Source: Copromyces sp. CBS 386.78 (taxonomy: Eukaryota > Ascomycota > Sordariomycetes > Sordariales > Sordariaceae). From it: a stretch of 64,000 bases of DNA. Positions within the stretch are counted from its first letter, which is position 1, and every line of letters starts with the position of its first letter. The DNA is taken from assembly GCA_030685235.1 (NCBI GenBank), contig MU839091.1, positions 310,001 to 374,000 of the forward strand, in the 5' to 3' direction. This document shows, piece after piece, positions 1-13,000 of the stretch. Under the pieces are notes generated by a model. That model made no database searches and had not been told where the DNA came from. It saw only the letters and a list, made by a program, of their open reading frames with translations. The translations under genes and the position numbers were made by a program.

Positions 1-1517
1 GTTTGTTTAGGTAGAAGTTGAGGGTCGTTGTTGCCCGCCATCGCGTCGGATGTTTCGAGCTTTCCGTTGTCGCTGCTGTCTCCATGTTCATGGATGAGAG
101 CCCAGTCGGCAAGATCACAACTGCACCGAAACCCGATGGTTGTAACGATAACCTGACTGAACTGACCTGACCTTCATTGAACGAACGCGGATTCGACCTG
201 GACCTGGACCTCCACTGCCTGCCCATACATACACTAGAGCTTAGACTAGTCTGGAGCCCTGTGCGTTCCTGTTGCGTTGTGTGCGTGCGAATCTTGTTGC
301 TCCATCGGCCCAGTAGCCCAATCCCTTCTCTGCCTCCACGACCAGTCCAGTCGCCAGTCTCTAGTAGCCCATCGCTCGGCCGGACCCCCCCAGCAGCGGG
401 CAGCCAAGTGGAAGCGTCTGCGCTCGTCCCTCTCCTCCAAAAGTCTCCAAGCAACCACCACCGACGTTGATTTTTTCTCCCGACGCTTTCTATCCCAACC
501 AAAACAGGGCGACGTCTTTGACCACAGAAACGCGCATTTCCAACCCCACCCTGGCGATAGAAGTCCTAGCATCATAGGCATCCTCTCTCGGCATCTCGTC
601 TTTTGACCTTCGTCGCTCAATTAGACGCAGCTTTTTCCAGCGACCCTCCGACCCGCCCAGCGCTCTGCACTGCACCTCACTGCAGCACTTTGCACTCTCC
701 CGGGCAGTCAGTCCATCGACCAGTTTTCCCCGACCGTGGTTTTGGCAGTGGCAGTGACAACAGCCTCTCCATCCCGCAGTCTCAGGACCACTTGATCTCC
801 CCTTCCACACCTTCTCGACTCAGGTTTTCGACGACGACACGGCCTTTTGCCTCAGCCCGTCCGCGCGACAAAAACCACGTTACCTCACAAAGGACGATCA
901 GAGACTTCTGGACCCGTCTCCTTTTTCCATCATTGCTAACCCTCTTGTCGCCGCGTACCACCGGACCGATTTCTTCGCACCTCCGACGACGCTGCGCTAG
1001 ATTTGCTTGCGCTTGCTCTAGACCGTTCGCACCTCCGCCAAACCCGGTGACGATTTACCAAAAAACAAAAGAACAAAACATTCGGTATCCGAAAGAATAC
1101 CTATCTCAAGAAAAACATTACCGCTTGCTGTATTCTCAAGGAGAACGCGCCCGCCTCTCCGAAAACCCCCAACAATCGCTTTTTGCTGGGATCGCTTCTG
1201 AGCGTAAGTTGATCAACTCAAACTCCCGTTACATTGCCGCTTCCCAGTCTCTGCCCAGTCGTCGCTCCTCCTTCACTTTCCCGCCATCGCGATCGCGTGC
1301 CGCAAACCCCAATCAAAATTTGCGTCGTCATAGGCAACGTCGTCTAACCGTTTTATCAATCATCTAGCTTTGCAGAAGTGCATCTTCCCCAGTTTTCTAC
1401 TCCTTACGCGTGCCGCTCTTTTAGGACCGTCCCATCCGACTAGTTGGGGTCTGTCGGTCGTTACCGTGACTTCGAAACCTTGTGCGCGGTATCTCTCCGG
1501 TTGGTGAGGATTTTGCA
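1..1517 (+). other. Upstream region and leader of the PP1 gene
   Basis: No convincing protein gene was seen here. The stretch is pyrimidine-rich, as expected for a fungal promoter and leader. A good candidate leader intron runs from 1204 (donor GTAAGT) to 1375 (acceptor GCAG), with a CTAAC branch-like site near 1344, so the PP1 mRNA probably has a spliced 5' UTR. A long open frame at 603-1367 begins with TTG, has low-complexity Ser/Arg/Pro composition and overlaps that intron, so I do not call it a gene. Confidence 0.5.
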
Positions 1518-2793
<1,276 letters not shown>

Positions 2794-4849
2794 ACGCCTG
2801 ATACTTTCGCCCACCAGCAACGAACATGAGTATCTTACCGCCAGCTTGTCTCCCGCCTCCGTTTTTCTTGATCGCCAGGGCTCCCAACCATCATCCCGTC
2901 TGCCGTCTATTCCGATCACTTCTTTCCGAGAGGTCTTCGCCCCTCCTGCCGCGCCAACGAAACGAAAGCCACGTCTGCCCGTCCTGTGTCTCCGTCCGTC
3001 CGGTATCCACACAACTCGAAAGGGTAGGAAGGGAAGGGAGTCTTTTTTATATTTCGGGGGGATGAATAACGAACGACCTTTTCTTTTTCGTGTCTGGTCA
3101 CTACTCCTGCTAGGAAAGGTATAGATAAGCAGTGTGTGTCTTAGGGGGAAACTAGTTGTTTTGTTTCGCTTTTCACCGAAGGCATATGTCATTCCGTCAT
3201 GGGAGAGTGTATTGAAAATTTGTCTGTTTACATCCGCTCCAGCACTTCTGACTACGGCATGCTGTGTTTCGTCACTCCGCTATCTTCCATCCATGGTTCG
3301 ATTTCGAACGGTATCCACATCACAGCAGCGTCTACACGTGTCTTCGGCTTAATCTACCAGCTCATCAGCCCGGTCAAACGATCCCTCGCCCTACCCTACT
3401 CTACAGCTCTCACATCTTAGGCTCCTATACTTCTTGATCCTGGAAAAGGCTAAGACCCCCTCCCACAGGTAAAGCCGCGCCTATCTCCAACGGGTGGAAC
3501 GGACTCCTGAGTGGCAACAGAAGGAAGAGGATGGGATGAAAGGCAGTGATTGCTTGCCCTTAGTAGCACTGGGCAGGCGCGGGACAGGAAAAAGAAGTAC
3601 CGCATCCGGTCCAAAGATTTGAGCATTCGACTAGAGGACAGAACGGCTTGGCGGGTTCGGCCATTTTGGGGGTGTACTTTGGTTTTTTTGAAGTAGAAAT
3701 CTTTATGTGTTCAAGACAGAGGAGGCAAGCGGACCAGTGGATAGGATTGCGTGGGGCTCTAATTTGTCGGTTGAGTAGTCAAGCTTGTTGTAAAAACCCT
3801 GGAGCTGGTGGTTTACGGTGGCTGAGAGGCAAAGGTGGTCCTAAGATATGGGCTTTTCTGTGGTTGAATTATTTGTATGTTTATCAGCATGAGTATACGT
3901 TGCGATGGAGCGGGATAGGGTCAGAAATGTCGAAGTCGTATGACTCAAGCAATGCGTATGGGCGGGTTGAACAATGGGAAGTGGAAACGTAGCGTGCTCG
4001 CCGGGTACGTCAGAAGGTTTGGAGAGGAGGGGGGATGGAGAGGGCAAGAGAAAGGGGTTGGGTTGGGGGAAAGGCTGAAGATATTTCTGATGTCTACGTA
4101 TCCTATTCTCACTGGTTTGTTTTCGTACTTTATGCTTAAAGTTTCATTTCATCTCATATCTTCTTCAAGTGCTCGCGCCGTCCTTTTCCTTGTCGTTACC
4201 GTTAGTGGTTTCCTCGTTGCGTGCTGTTTGTTTCTGTCTATCTATCTCGAGTCAGATGAAAGAGAAGTATGAGATATATTGTCATGAACGCTGAAATACT
4301 CTACGTTGAAGGCCTTCTACGATCTTCCCTGCCAGTCTTGGTTCCTATGGCTTTATGCTCTCTAGATATTGCTGTATCATTTATTGGTCTATGAATCATC
4401 ATCCCTCTCCGTCTTGGACGTAATGTTCTTCGAGATGATGGGTCGTTCTTGTCTATTGATATCTCGTACATTTAGATCGTCAATCCTAGGCTCATCTTCT
4501 AAATGTCACGTGAAAACTAATTAGCCATCATGGCTTCGCAGAGAAGAACGAAACATAACCGTTCTTCTACTCATCATCACTTCGAATCCTCATGTTTTAT
4601 TTCCAAGAGCAACTCACTGCGAACCTGACTTCCAAACCTTCAGCCACCTCCGTCGGATTTTAGGATTAAGTTTCCATCAATATTCATATTCTTGCTATAG
4701 CACCCATCTTACTTGCGAAGAGCGGAGAGTCCCAGCCAGCCTAACCCATCCAAACCAAATCTAACCACAGTCATCTAAACCAGATTAGACCTTCATCCAT
4801 TCTTCCACACATCCATCCATCCATCCATCCCTCATTCCCTCATCCCAAC
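2794..4849. other. Intergenic, convergent 3' flanks
   Basis: This is the spacer between the ends of the PP1 gene and the Rdx-like gene. It holds their 3' UTRs. Several open frames of 60-160 codons occur on both strands, but none looks like a known protein or has convincing splice structure. A CACGTG hexamer lies near 4506. Nothing else was seen. Confidence 0.5.
4811..4830. repeat. ATCC microsatellite
   Basis: Five tandem copies of ATCC lie just beyond the stop codon of the Rdx-like gene, probably in its 3' UTR. Simple repeats like this are common in fungal spacers. Confidence 0.9.
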
Positions 4850-5765
4850 TCACTGTTCCCCCATCAAATCCTTATAAGTCTCCTCACTCATCCAGTTCGC
4901 ATCGGCCGTCTTCTTTTCTCCGCTCTCACCCGCCGTCCCGGTCGTCGTGGTATGGCTTCCTTGTCCACCCCCGTAACCAGAGTTAGTATGCCCCCCATCA
5001 AAATCCCCTCCCTTATACGTCTCCTCCGTCATCCAGTTATCGCAATCCGCGCATTCCGTCTTATTCGAAGTACTCTGCGGGGCATCCGCCTTCGTCTCCG
5101 TAGCCTCGGTAGCCGGCTGCTTCTTGGAACCGGAACCATAATCCCGATCAACATGCCCCAAATCCCTCTCCGGCGAAATCACGTCTCTCACCCTTCTCTT
5201 GAGCTCCTTGGTTTCGGGGAAGCCGCCGTCTGTTTTGCGGTCCCAGATTGTCTTGCTTTGAATGTCGGGGTTTTGGTTGTTGTCCATGGTGGAGTTGGAG
5301 TAGGTAATGTCCACGACAAAAGTGCCGCCTGTTGAGGGCTGGAGAGCAACTTCGCCGAGGGAAGTGGAGAAGGTTGAGAGGAGTTCTTGGGCGTACTATG
5401 TTTGAGTAAGGGTTAGTGCAGGGTTCCGGCAAGGGAGTGAATGGGGGGACGGGTGATATTTGGTGAGAGGAGTGTTGGGTGATATGGACGAGTGGTAGGG
5501 TGGGTGGAGTGTGGATGTTAATGATATAGGTGCAGTGAACGGATCAGGCGGGAGTGAAGAGTGAAGAGAGGTTGATGGAAAAGAGGAATATGAGTGATGG
5601 TGATACTCGTAACCTCCGAAACAGTACTATCATGTCTTGAAATGCCCAACTCACATATGCTGCCCTAAGCATCCACTTGCACTGCGTACAAAAGCGGATG
5701 GTGATTCTCGGTAGTAGAGTCGGAGTGGAGGCACTGGTTGTAGTAAGAGTTTGTTGGTCGGTCAT
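4850..5765 (-). CDS. Rdx/selenoprotein-W-like thioredoxin-fold protein with repeated C-terminal extension
   Basis: This is a member of the SelW/SelT/SelH (Rdx) family, small thioredoxin-fold proteins thought to act in thiol redox chemistry. Exons on the minus strand are 5765-5655 and 5395-4850 (donor GTGAGT, acceptor CATAG), giving 218 residues. The redox motif C-T-Q-C is at 26-29, in the usual ITIRFCTQCKWMLRAA context, so cysteine replaces selenocysteine as expected in fungi. The Rdx domain spans about 20-115, including IWDRK and GGFPETKELKRRVRD. Beyond it is an unstructured Ser/Thr/Gly-rich tail with a second Cys pair (C-A-D-C, 152-155) and two copies of W-M-(T/S)-E-E-T-Y-K at 158-165 and 205-212. 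The role of the tail is unknown. The gene is convergent with PP1. Confidence 0.85.
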
Positions 5766-6909
5766 CCTGTCTGTGTACTGGGCAAAGCTCTATAAACAAC
5801 TAATGGATATATATAATATTGCTTAGACGGAGGCCTCTAGTTGTTGTGGCCTTTTGCGTTGTTTCGTCACTGTGGTCGGCTCCTGGTGGTGGCGTGTAAG
5901 TGGGAATTCATGTGATGGAGGAAAGTCCACATACGGAACAGTCAAATTCCGGAGCTGCAGGCAGCTCCATCTCCATCGGACGGGTTCCGCCCCCCAAGTC
6001 GCCTGTGCGTCATCTTGCCTCCGAACTAAACATCAGTTTACCAACAGCCGGAGCGAGATCCAATGTGGATTACATTGCTCGGCTTCTTCCTATCATTGGA
6101 CATTTGCCAATCGTGTAAGTGCACTAACAGAGACATTTACCTAGTTGGTTTCGTAACTACAGCATTCACATACTGAACACCACGACATCGGACCTGATAC
6201 CTCGTTGAAAAGCAAGATAAAGCTATCTCAATGCAGTTCATCCCAATATCCTCAGTGAAGTAGGAATAGTATAGTGCATTTTCATTTGCCTCACTTATCA
6301 TGTCGTAAGCCCCTTCCTTTCCAGACCCAGAAGAGGAAGCCGCGCGAGAAAAGCGCTTCATGAAGCAGGATATACACATGTAAAGACAAGAAAAAGGGAA
6401 TCGAGAAAGGCCGAGCTAAAAGAGTACAACCGGGGAATAAGAAGTGAAAAAAGAAAAGAAAAAAAAGTAGAAAAAAATAAAAAGGTATTACATGCTGAAG
6501 AGTCTGCCGAGCCTGCCTGCCGTAGATCCGAAGTATAACGGACGGGGGTATTTGAATAAGCATTATGGTCAGGCCAGCCGTCGTGTCTTCACTCCTCAAA
6601 ACCTTTCTCCCCGGTTTGACGTATCGTGATAAGGGCGGCGAAAAGGACGAGCCGCAAGAATGTCGACCTCTTTCCCTTCCGGTGATGGCCATTTGACCGC
6701 TCATAATCTCCGATAACGTTCTCGGCCTTCCAAACCAACTCCGTCCAGATCCAATCCCGCTTGCGAACGACGGTGTCCGCTCACCATATGGGCTTTCGTA
6801 GAATCGCTGTGTCGGAATGTTGAAGCTGAACGCCCGTGATTGACTGAGTCGTCCGAATGTCCCCCCCCTTTGTCGTCGCATTGATGTCGTGTCTTATCGA
6901 AGTCGGAGT
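5766..6909. other. Intergenic: Rdx-like promoter and gng-1 3' flank
   Basis: A TATATATAAT stretch at 5808-5817, about 45 bases upstream of the Rdx-like ATG, could serve as its TATA element. An A-rich tract lies at about 6445-6485. A 72-codon ATG-less-certain frame at 5900-6118 (+) has ordinary composition and no recognisable family; I do not call it. Confidence 0.4.
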
Positions 6910-7285
6910 TTACATGACGACGCAGCACCCGCTGCTCTGTTGTGGCAAGTACGGGTCTTCGGCCTTGGGCACCTGCCCCCAAACACTTGGTACCATGTAG
7001 TCTCGTGTGCTGTTGCAGTAGGCGATTATGCTGTACGGAGAAAAAGAAACGACTGTCAGCCCCATTGAACTGCGACCGGCAAATGTGCCGAAACGACCGA
7101 GCAACGATGAATGTCAGTTCTCACCTCTTGGCCGCCTGGCTAACCGGAATCCTTTCCCTTTCCAAATCCTCACGTAGTCGGTTGTTGAGTTCGGTCAATC
7201 GACGGAGTTTTAGGTCGGCCATGCTCTGCTTGTTCTTCTTGATTTGCGACGGGTCACCGACATCGCGAGAGGCGTACTGAGGCAT
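6910..7285 (-). CDS. gng-1: Heterotrimeric G-protein gamma subunit
   Basis: This is the gamma subunit that forms a tight dimer with G-beta and anchors it to the plasma membrane, acting in pheromone, nutrient and developmental signalling. Exons on the minus strand are 7285-7125 and 7030-6910, giving 93 residues. The join uses donor GTGAGA and acceptor TACAG and restores a Ser codon across the splice. The helix LKLRRLTELNNRLREDL (26-42) is the G-gamma coiled coil that contacts G-beta. The C-terminus ends C-C-V-V-M, so a CaaX box (CVVM) is preceded by another Cys that could be palmitoylated. The upstream in-frame codons to 7489 are Ser/Thr/Pro-rich and unlike the family, so the ATG at 7285 is preferred. 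Confidence 0.95.
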
Positions 7286-8909
7286 TTTGGCTGAGCTTGT
7301 CGAAGCCTGGGCTCCGAGGTGGGAATTAAAGGAGTGTTGGAGTGTCGTCGGGGACGTGGGCGACAATGGTGCCGCAACAAAAGCCGAGAATTGATTGGAA
7401 AAGGTTTGTGGTGTAGATGGGTCGCAAGTGGAATTCGGGGTCGGCGGCGCTGTGGGTATTTCACGATAGGAATTGTGCTGCTCAAACATGTCGTGTCAGT
7501 CGTGTTGTTCAGATGTGCCGTCGTCAATCGCCATTCAATCACTCCAGTCGGTCGTCGGGGTCGTGCTGGTGCTTTGCTCGGGTCGGGGCGAGATGGAAAA
7601 ATAGTTGAAGGTTCGGGCTCCTCCACCCGCGTTCCTTTGTCCTTGCTAGTACTAACGTCTGGCGAATGGGCGGCCACGAATGGGACGGACTGCGGTGCTT
7701 GACGTGAAGCTGAAGGGCGACGGCCGCGATGGAGCAACTGGAAATTGCGGCAAGCTGAGATGGAACGATCAGGAATCGCGAATACGTACGTACCGGACAC
7801 TCTGGGTAAGCGGCAACCTCCTGGCACTTGGAAAACGTTGACAAGTCGATACTTAGTTGGGTTAAGCGAAGGGTCGGAGAAGGCGCGAATGGGTTATCGT
7901 TGACTGCTGTCCAGAGTATCGAAGAGACGGGAGATGGAGTGAGAGGAATCAGACAACGATGCCAATGAATGCTTCCACTTTGGACCGACACACGATTGAC
8001 GATTCCTAACAGCAAGTCTTGGGAAGAGAAGGGGCGCCCATACCGTATGGAAGTTCCTTCATTCCTTCAGTGCCACTGGCGGGCCCCGGACCGCGACGGT
8101 GGTCAGTGCGCAGCCTGTAGAAGCAGTCTTGAGCCATTAGCAGCGCAACAGAACCTGAAGCGAACGGTTCGGCAGGTGGGTGCAGTCCAATCCCCCAGTA
8201 GGCCCCAGCACGCCCCGTTTCCCCCTGCTTGGGCCTGCTGCAGAGGGCAGTGCTGCGCTTTTGTCTGCACTTGCACTGCTGCAATGCTGGTCGCTTCGGT
8301 GCTGCACTCCTCTTCTGGGCGGCCAAAGCAACGCAAGGCGACGAGAAAAAAAGGGCCAGGTGCAAATGAGACGTACCAGGGGGTCGCTTAGCAAGGTTTT
8401 GTTTTGATTACCCAACACTAACTGCGACCGTAGACGGAATGGGTGCAGGTCCGTTAGTATCAACTATCAAGGCCGAGCTCCGCATTCAGGATAATCCGGC
8501 CTCCTAGTTCTCTCCCTATTGTCCAGCCCCATCCGTTGCCATTGTGATTGACATTCCATTGTTGCAAGCTTCTGGAAGACTGGGAAGTCAAGATCTGGGA
8601 AGAAAAGGTTGAAGATGGGCTGCTGCCAGCTCCTTCTGGATACCTAGGGACAGGATTAGCCTCGACCTCTTGGACGGGCTGTCGGTGCTGTGCATATGGA
8701 ATCCTGCAGCAAAGGCAAATGCAGCCAAAAACACGACGGGTCCCGCCCCCACTTTATCGTCCCTCCCCCCTTGGATGTTTGTCGAGCAGGCATCTCCGGT
8801 CGGGATTGGGAATGGTCGGGTGCCAGTGGGTGGATCCCCACTTGCTCCGACCGACGATGATGAGAATAAAGAGTAGAAGCCCCTGTGTTTCTGTATGCTG
8901 TACTGTATA
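7286..8909. other. Intergenic: gng-1 upstream region
   Basis: This region holds the promoter and probably the leader of gng-1. Open frames on both strands (for example 7210-7827 minus and 7969-8391 plus) overlap one another and have no recognisable domain. I see no gene. Confidence 0.45.
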
Positions 8910-8911
8910 TA

Positions 8912-9246
8912 CAGTAATTACCCCTGATAATGCATGTAATCCTGGCCAGAGGTTCGTATGCATTTAGAGGCACATGCTAAGACCTCTAGGCCCGGAGGCG
9001 TACTGACGTGGAAGATTTGGAGGGTTTTGGTGGGTCACTCCCTATAGGGGTTGAGCGCTGAAAGGAGCCTGGCAAAATGTGTTTTAGAACGTCCAGGGTG
9101 CGTATTACACCAAAATGGCGGGCCGATGGGTATGCATTTATGCATTTATACACTTTTCTATACTAAATATTCGCGGCCACCAAATCTTAAGCATTTAGAA
9201 GGCTTTATGCACTTTCAGGTACATGCACGAGCAGCGGTAATTACTG
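8912..9246. mobile_element. Candidate Tc1/mariner-type MITE (335 bp)
   Basis: The two ends form terminal inverted repeats. The left end starts CAGTAATTACC at 8912, and the right end finishes with its exact reverse complement, GGTAATTACTG, at 9246. The similarity extends inward: over the outer 27 positions 23 match, including TGCATGTA at 8931-8938 and TACATGCA at 9220-9227. Both ends are flanked by TA (8910-8911 and 9247-9248), the target duplication typical of Tc1/mariner/pogo elements. The interior has no coding capacity and is AT-richer, with several ATGCATTTA-like words. This fits a non-autonomous miniature element. It is one copy in this window, so repetitiveness is not shown. Confidence 0.6.
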
Positions 9247-9248
9247 TA

Positions 9249-10006
9249 GGTCTCAAGGCCTTTTGCACTTCCTGATACATATTCATTTACACGGAAGAAG
9301 TTCAAAGCCTAGGTACTCTCGCAATCCAAGCAGTAATTTTGTATGCACCCAAAGGTATCTATGCAGTACTCAAGTTCAGCCTCAAAGAGCAACGTTGTTG
9401 ATTACAGCCGTAAGAAAGCTTGGCAAGACTGCCGACGGTCCGTCACCCAAGGCGGGGGTCCGTGGCCCGGCAGAAAAGAACGAACGTCGCCAGTGGGAAC
9501 TCCCGCACGACTCCGGGAACAAAGAAAAAGCAGGAGCCGCACGCATACACTTTCCACACACCAGTCGCAAAGATCGATGACAGAGCATCCCATTTACCCT
9601 TTGCGACAAACTCTAACCTCTACCATTGTGCAGAATAGCCAGCTCACATCAGATCGAGTCAATATCAAGAAAGCAATCACATTTCTATCCATCCATCCCA
9701 ACTGCCACAGAAGTGACCAAACATCGCACAGCTGAGTTGTTCGCGGGTTCTATAAGCTGCATCACGTGACTGTCCCGCATCATCCCAGCCCACAAAGTGC
9801 TCCTCAGCAAAATCGAGCCTCCAACCTTGCCAGGGCTTTCGTACTAGCAAACCGAACTTCTCCACGAGGCGAAAAAATCGTCCTGGACAGCGCAGCCTCA
9901 GCCAAAGTCTCCAGCATTTCTACGTGCTGCTTTGCGCGCCGCGTCCCTTAACACTACTTTATCCATATCTCCTCTAGATTAGCCAAGTGCAGAGGAGTCG
10001 CCCATC
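9249..10006. other. Intergenic: eIF3a upstream region
   Basis: This is the promoter and leader of the eIF3a gene. The only notable site is a palindromic CACGTG core, listed separately. A word similar to the MITE end (CAGTAATT followed by TTGTATGCACC) occurs at about 9333 but lacks flanking TA and a partner. No gene was seen. Confidence 0.5.
9761..9770. promoter_or_regulatory. E-box-like site ATCACGTGAC
   Basis: The ten bases match the (A/G)TCACGTG consensus bound by Cbf1-type bHLH proteins in fungi. The site lies about 240 bases before the eIF3a start codon. Several other CACGTG words occur in the window, so function is only inferred from position and the longer match. Confidence 0.3.
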
Positions 10007-13000
10007 ATGGTAAGTTGGGAATACAGCCCAGCCTTGTGACTGTGGCTTCGAGCTCATATTATCTTCTGCCCCTCCTTTTGACTGGAAAGCCAAACTCCAT
10101 CGTCGCCTGCCTCATCACCGCCCACCCTGCCCTCAACCCCCTCCCAGGCCCTCGACCACCCCCGCTCCCCGCCTGTCCCGCTCACCTCCAAGTGTTGTCG
10201 AGTATCATGACCCTTGGTGCCCGTTACTGACCATCAACAGCCTCCCCCACCTCACCAAAAGCCTGAGAATGTTCTCAAGCGCGCCCACGAGCTCATCGGG
10301 GTCAACCAGGCCTCCGCCGCCTTGACCCTGCTCCACGAGCACATCATCTCGAAGCGCTCCCGCAATGTCCCCATCGCCTCCCTGGAGCCCGTGATGCTCC
10401 TCCTCGTCGAGCTCTCCGTCGAGCAGAAGAAGGGCAAGCTTGCCAAGGACGCCCTCTACCAGTACAAGAACATCGCCCAGAACACCAACGTCGCCACCAT
10501 CGAGTTGGTTCTCAAAAAGTTCATCGAGCTCGCCGCCGAGAAGGTCACCGTTGCCCAGGCCAAGGCCGACGAGGTCCAGTCCAGCATCGAGGCCACCACC
10601 TCCAACATCGACGATCTCGAGGCCTCCGAGACCCCCGAGTCCATCCTGCTCGCTACCGTTTCCGGTGAGCAGTCTCGCGACCGTACCGACCGCGCTATCG
10701 TCACTCCTTGGCTGAAGTTCCTTTGGGAGGCCTACCGCACTGTTCTTGACATTCTCAGGAACAATGCCCGCCTCGAGATCCTCTACCAGAGCACCGCCAT
10801 GCAGGCTTTCGACTTCTGCCTCAAGTACACCCGCAAGACCGAGTTCCGCCGCCTTTGCGAGCTTCTCCGCAACCATGTCCAGACCGCCGCTAAGTACTCA
10901 GCCCAGATGCACGCCATCAACCTGAACGACCCCGATACTCTTCAGCGTCACCTTGAGACCCGCTTCCAGCAGCTCAACGTCGCCGTCGAGCTCGAGCTCT
11001 GGCAGGAGGCTTTCCGCAGTGTTGAGGATATCCACACCCTCCTCAGCCTCAGCAAGCGCCCCGCCAAGAACGTCATGATGGCCAACTACTACGAGAAGCT
11101 CACCCGTATATTCCTCGTCGGCGAGAACTACCTTTTCCACGCCGCTGCTTGGGCCCGTTATTACAACCTCTTGCGCCAGTCTGCTGCTCTCATTGCTTCT
11201 GGCCACAGCAAGAAGGCCGATAACCCGGCTTGCAGCGATGCTGACCTCCAGAGGGCTGCCACCTTCGTCATTCTCTCCGCCCTCTCCATCCCCGTCATCA
11301 GCACCTCGCGCTCTCGCGGTGCCATGGTCGACTTCGATGAGGCCCGCAAGAATAAGAACTCTCGCTTGACTCACCTGCTCGGCATGGCCCAGGCCCCTAC
11401 CCGTGCTGGTCTCTTCCGTGATGCCCTTTCCAAGTCGCTCCTCCGCCGCGCTCAACCTCAGATTCGCGACCTTTACAACATCCTTGAGGTCGACTTTCAC
11501 CCTCTTTCCATTTGCCAGAAGATCTCCCCCATTCTTGCCGAGATCGGCGCCGATGCCGAGATGCAGAAGTACATCCTTCCTCTTCAGCAGGTCATTCTCA
11601 CCCGCTTGTTCCAGCAGCTTTCGCAGGTGTATGAGACTGTCGACCTTGAGTTCGTCGAGAGCTTGGCTCAGTTCCCCGAGCCTTTCCAGGTCACCCGCGG
11701 CACCATTGAGAAGTTTATCATGAACGGCAACAAGAAGGGCGATCTTGCCATCCGCATGGACCACGCCACTGGCGTTCTTAGCTTCGACGCTGATGTCTTC
11801 TCTTCCGCCAAGGCTGTCCACGCTGGTTCTTCTGCCGGCTCTGCCGAGAGCGAGACTGGCTCAGTCCAGCGTCTCCAGAGCACTCCCTCCCAGATTGTGC
11901 GCTCTCAGCTCACCCGCCTTGCTGAGGCCCTCTACACCACCTGCCGCTACATTGATCCTAGCTTTAACGAGGCTCGCATCAAGGCCCGTGATGAGGCCCT
12001 TGCTCGTGCCAAGGCTGGAGCCGAGAAGGAGCACCAGGAGGTCCTTGCTCGCAAGGAGATCATTCAGAAGCGCAAGGACAAGGCTTCCGAAGCTCAGGCC
12101 CAGAAGGAGAAGGAGAATGCCCGCAAGAAGCTTCTCCAGGAGCAGGCCCTCCAGCAGGCTGAGGCCGCCCGTCTCGCTGAGGAGCAGAAGCTCCGCGAGG
12201 CCAAGCGTCTTGCTAACGAGCGCGAGCAAATCAAGAGGAAGGAGGTTGAGGCCCTGCTCAAGGACATGAAGCTCGAAGAACTCAAGGGTGAGGACATCGA
12301 GACCCTTGACAGCAACAAGATCCGCATGATCAAGCTCCAGCAACTCGAGCGTGAGAAGAACAGCGTCTCCGAGAAGCTCCGTATCACGGGCAAGCGTCTT
12401 GATCATCTCGAGCGTGCCTTCAGGAAGGAGGAGGCTAAGAAGCTCCCCGAAGACTACGCCAAGCAGCGCGAGCGCGATCTCGCTGCCTACGAGCGTACCA
12501 AGGCCCAGACCCTCAAGGAGGCTGAGCTTAAGCACAAGGCTGATGTCGAGCTCAAGCATCGTCTTACTCGCCTCATGCCCTTCTACGAGTCGTTCAGGTC
12601 TGACCTGCACGAGCGTCGCCGTGATGAGTTCGAGAAGCGCCGTCGTGATGCCGAGCGTGAGATGGAGAAGCAGATCAACGCCCGCCGCAAGGAGGCCCGC
12701 GAGAAGAAGATCCGTGAGAAGCGCGAGCGTGAGGAGCGTGAGCGTCAACTCCGCGAGGCCGAGGAGCGCGCCGCTAGGGAGAAGGAGGAAGAGAGGAAGC
12801 GTCTGGAGGCTCGCAGGGAAGAGCTCCAGCGTCTCAAGGAGGAGAAGGAGAAGGAGCGCGAGAAGCTGCGCGAGATTGCTGCCCGCCAGCAACAGCGCGA
12901 GGAGGAGGCCATGGCTAGGCGCAAGGCCGAGAAGGAGAAGCTCGCTGCTACCCCCTCTGCCTACAGACCCCCCGCGGCTGCGGAGCGTACCGAGGCTGTT

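Noticed and set aside
603..1367. 254-codon open frame before PP1
   Set aside because: It starts with TTG, is Ser/Arg/Pro low-complexity, and overlaps a good leader intron at 1204-1375.
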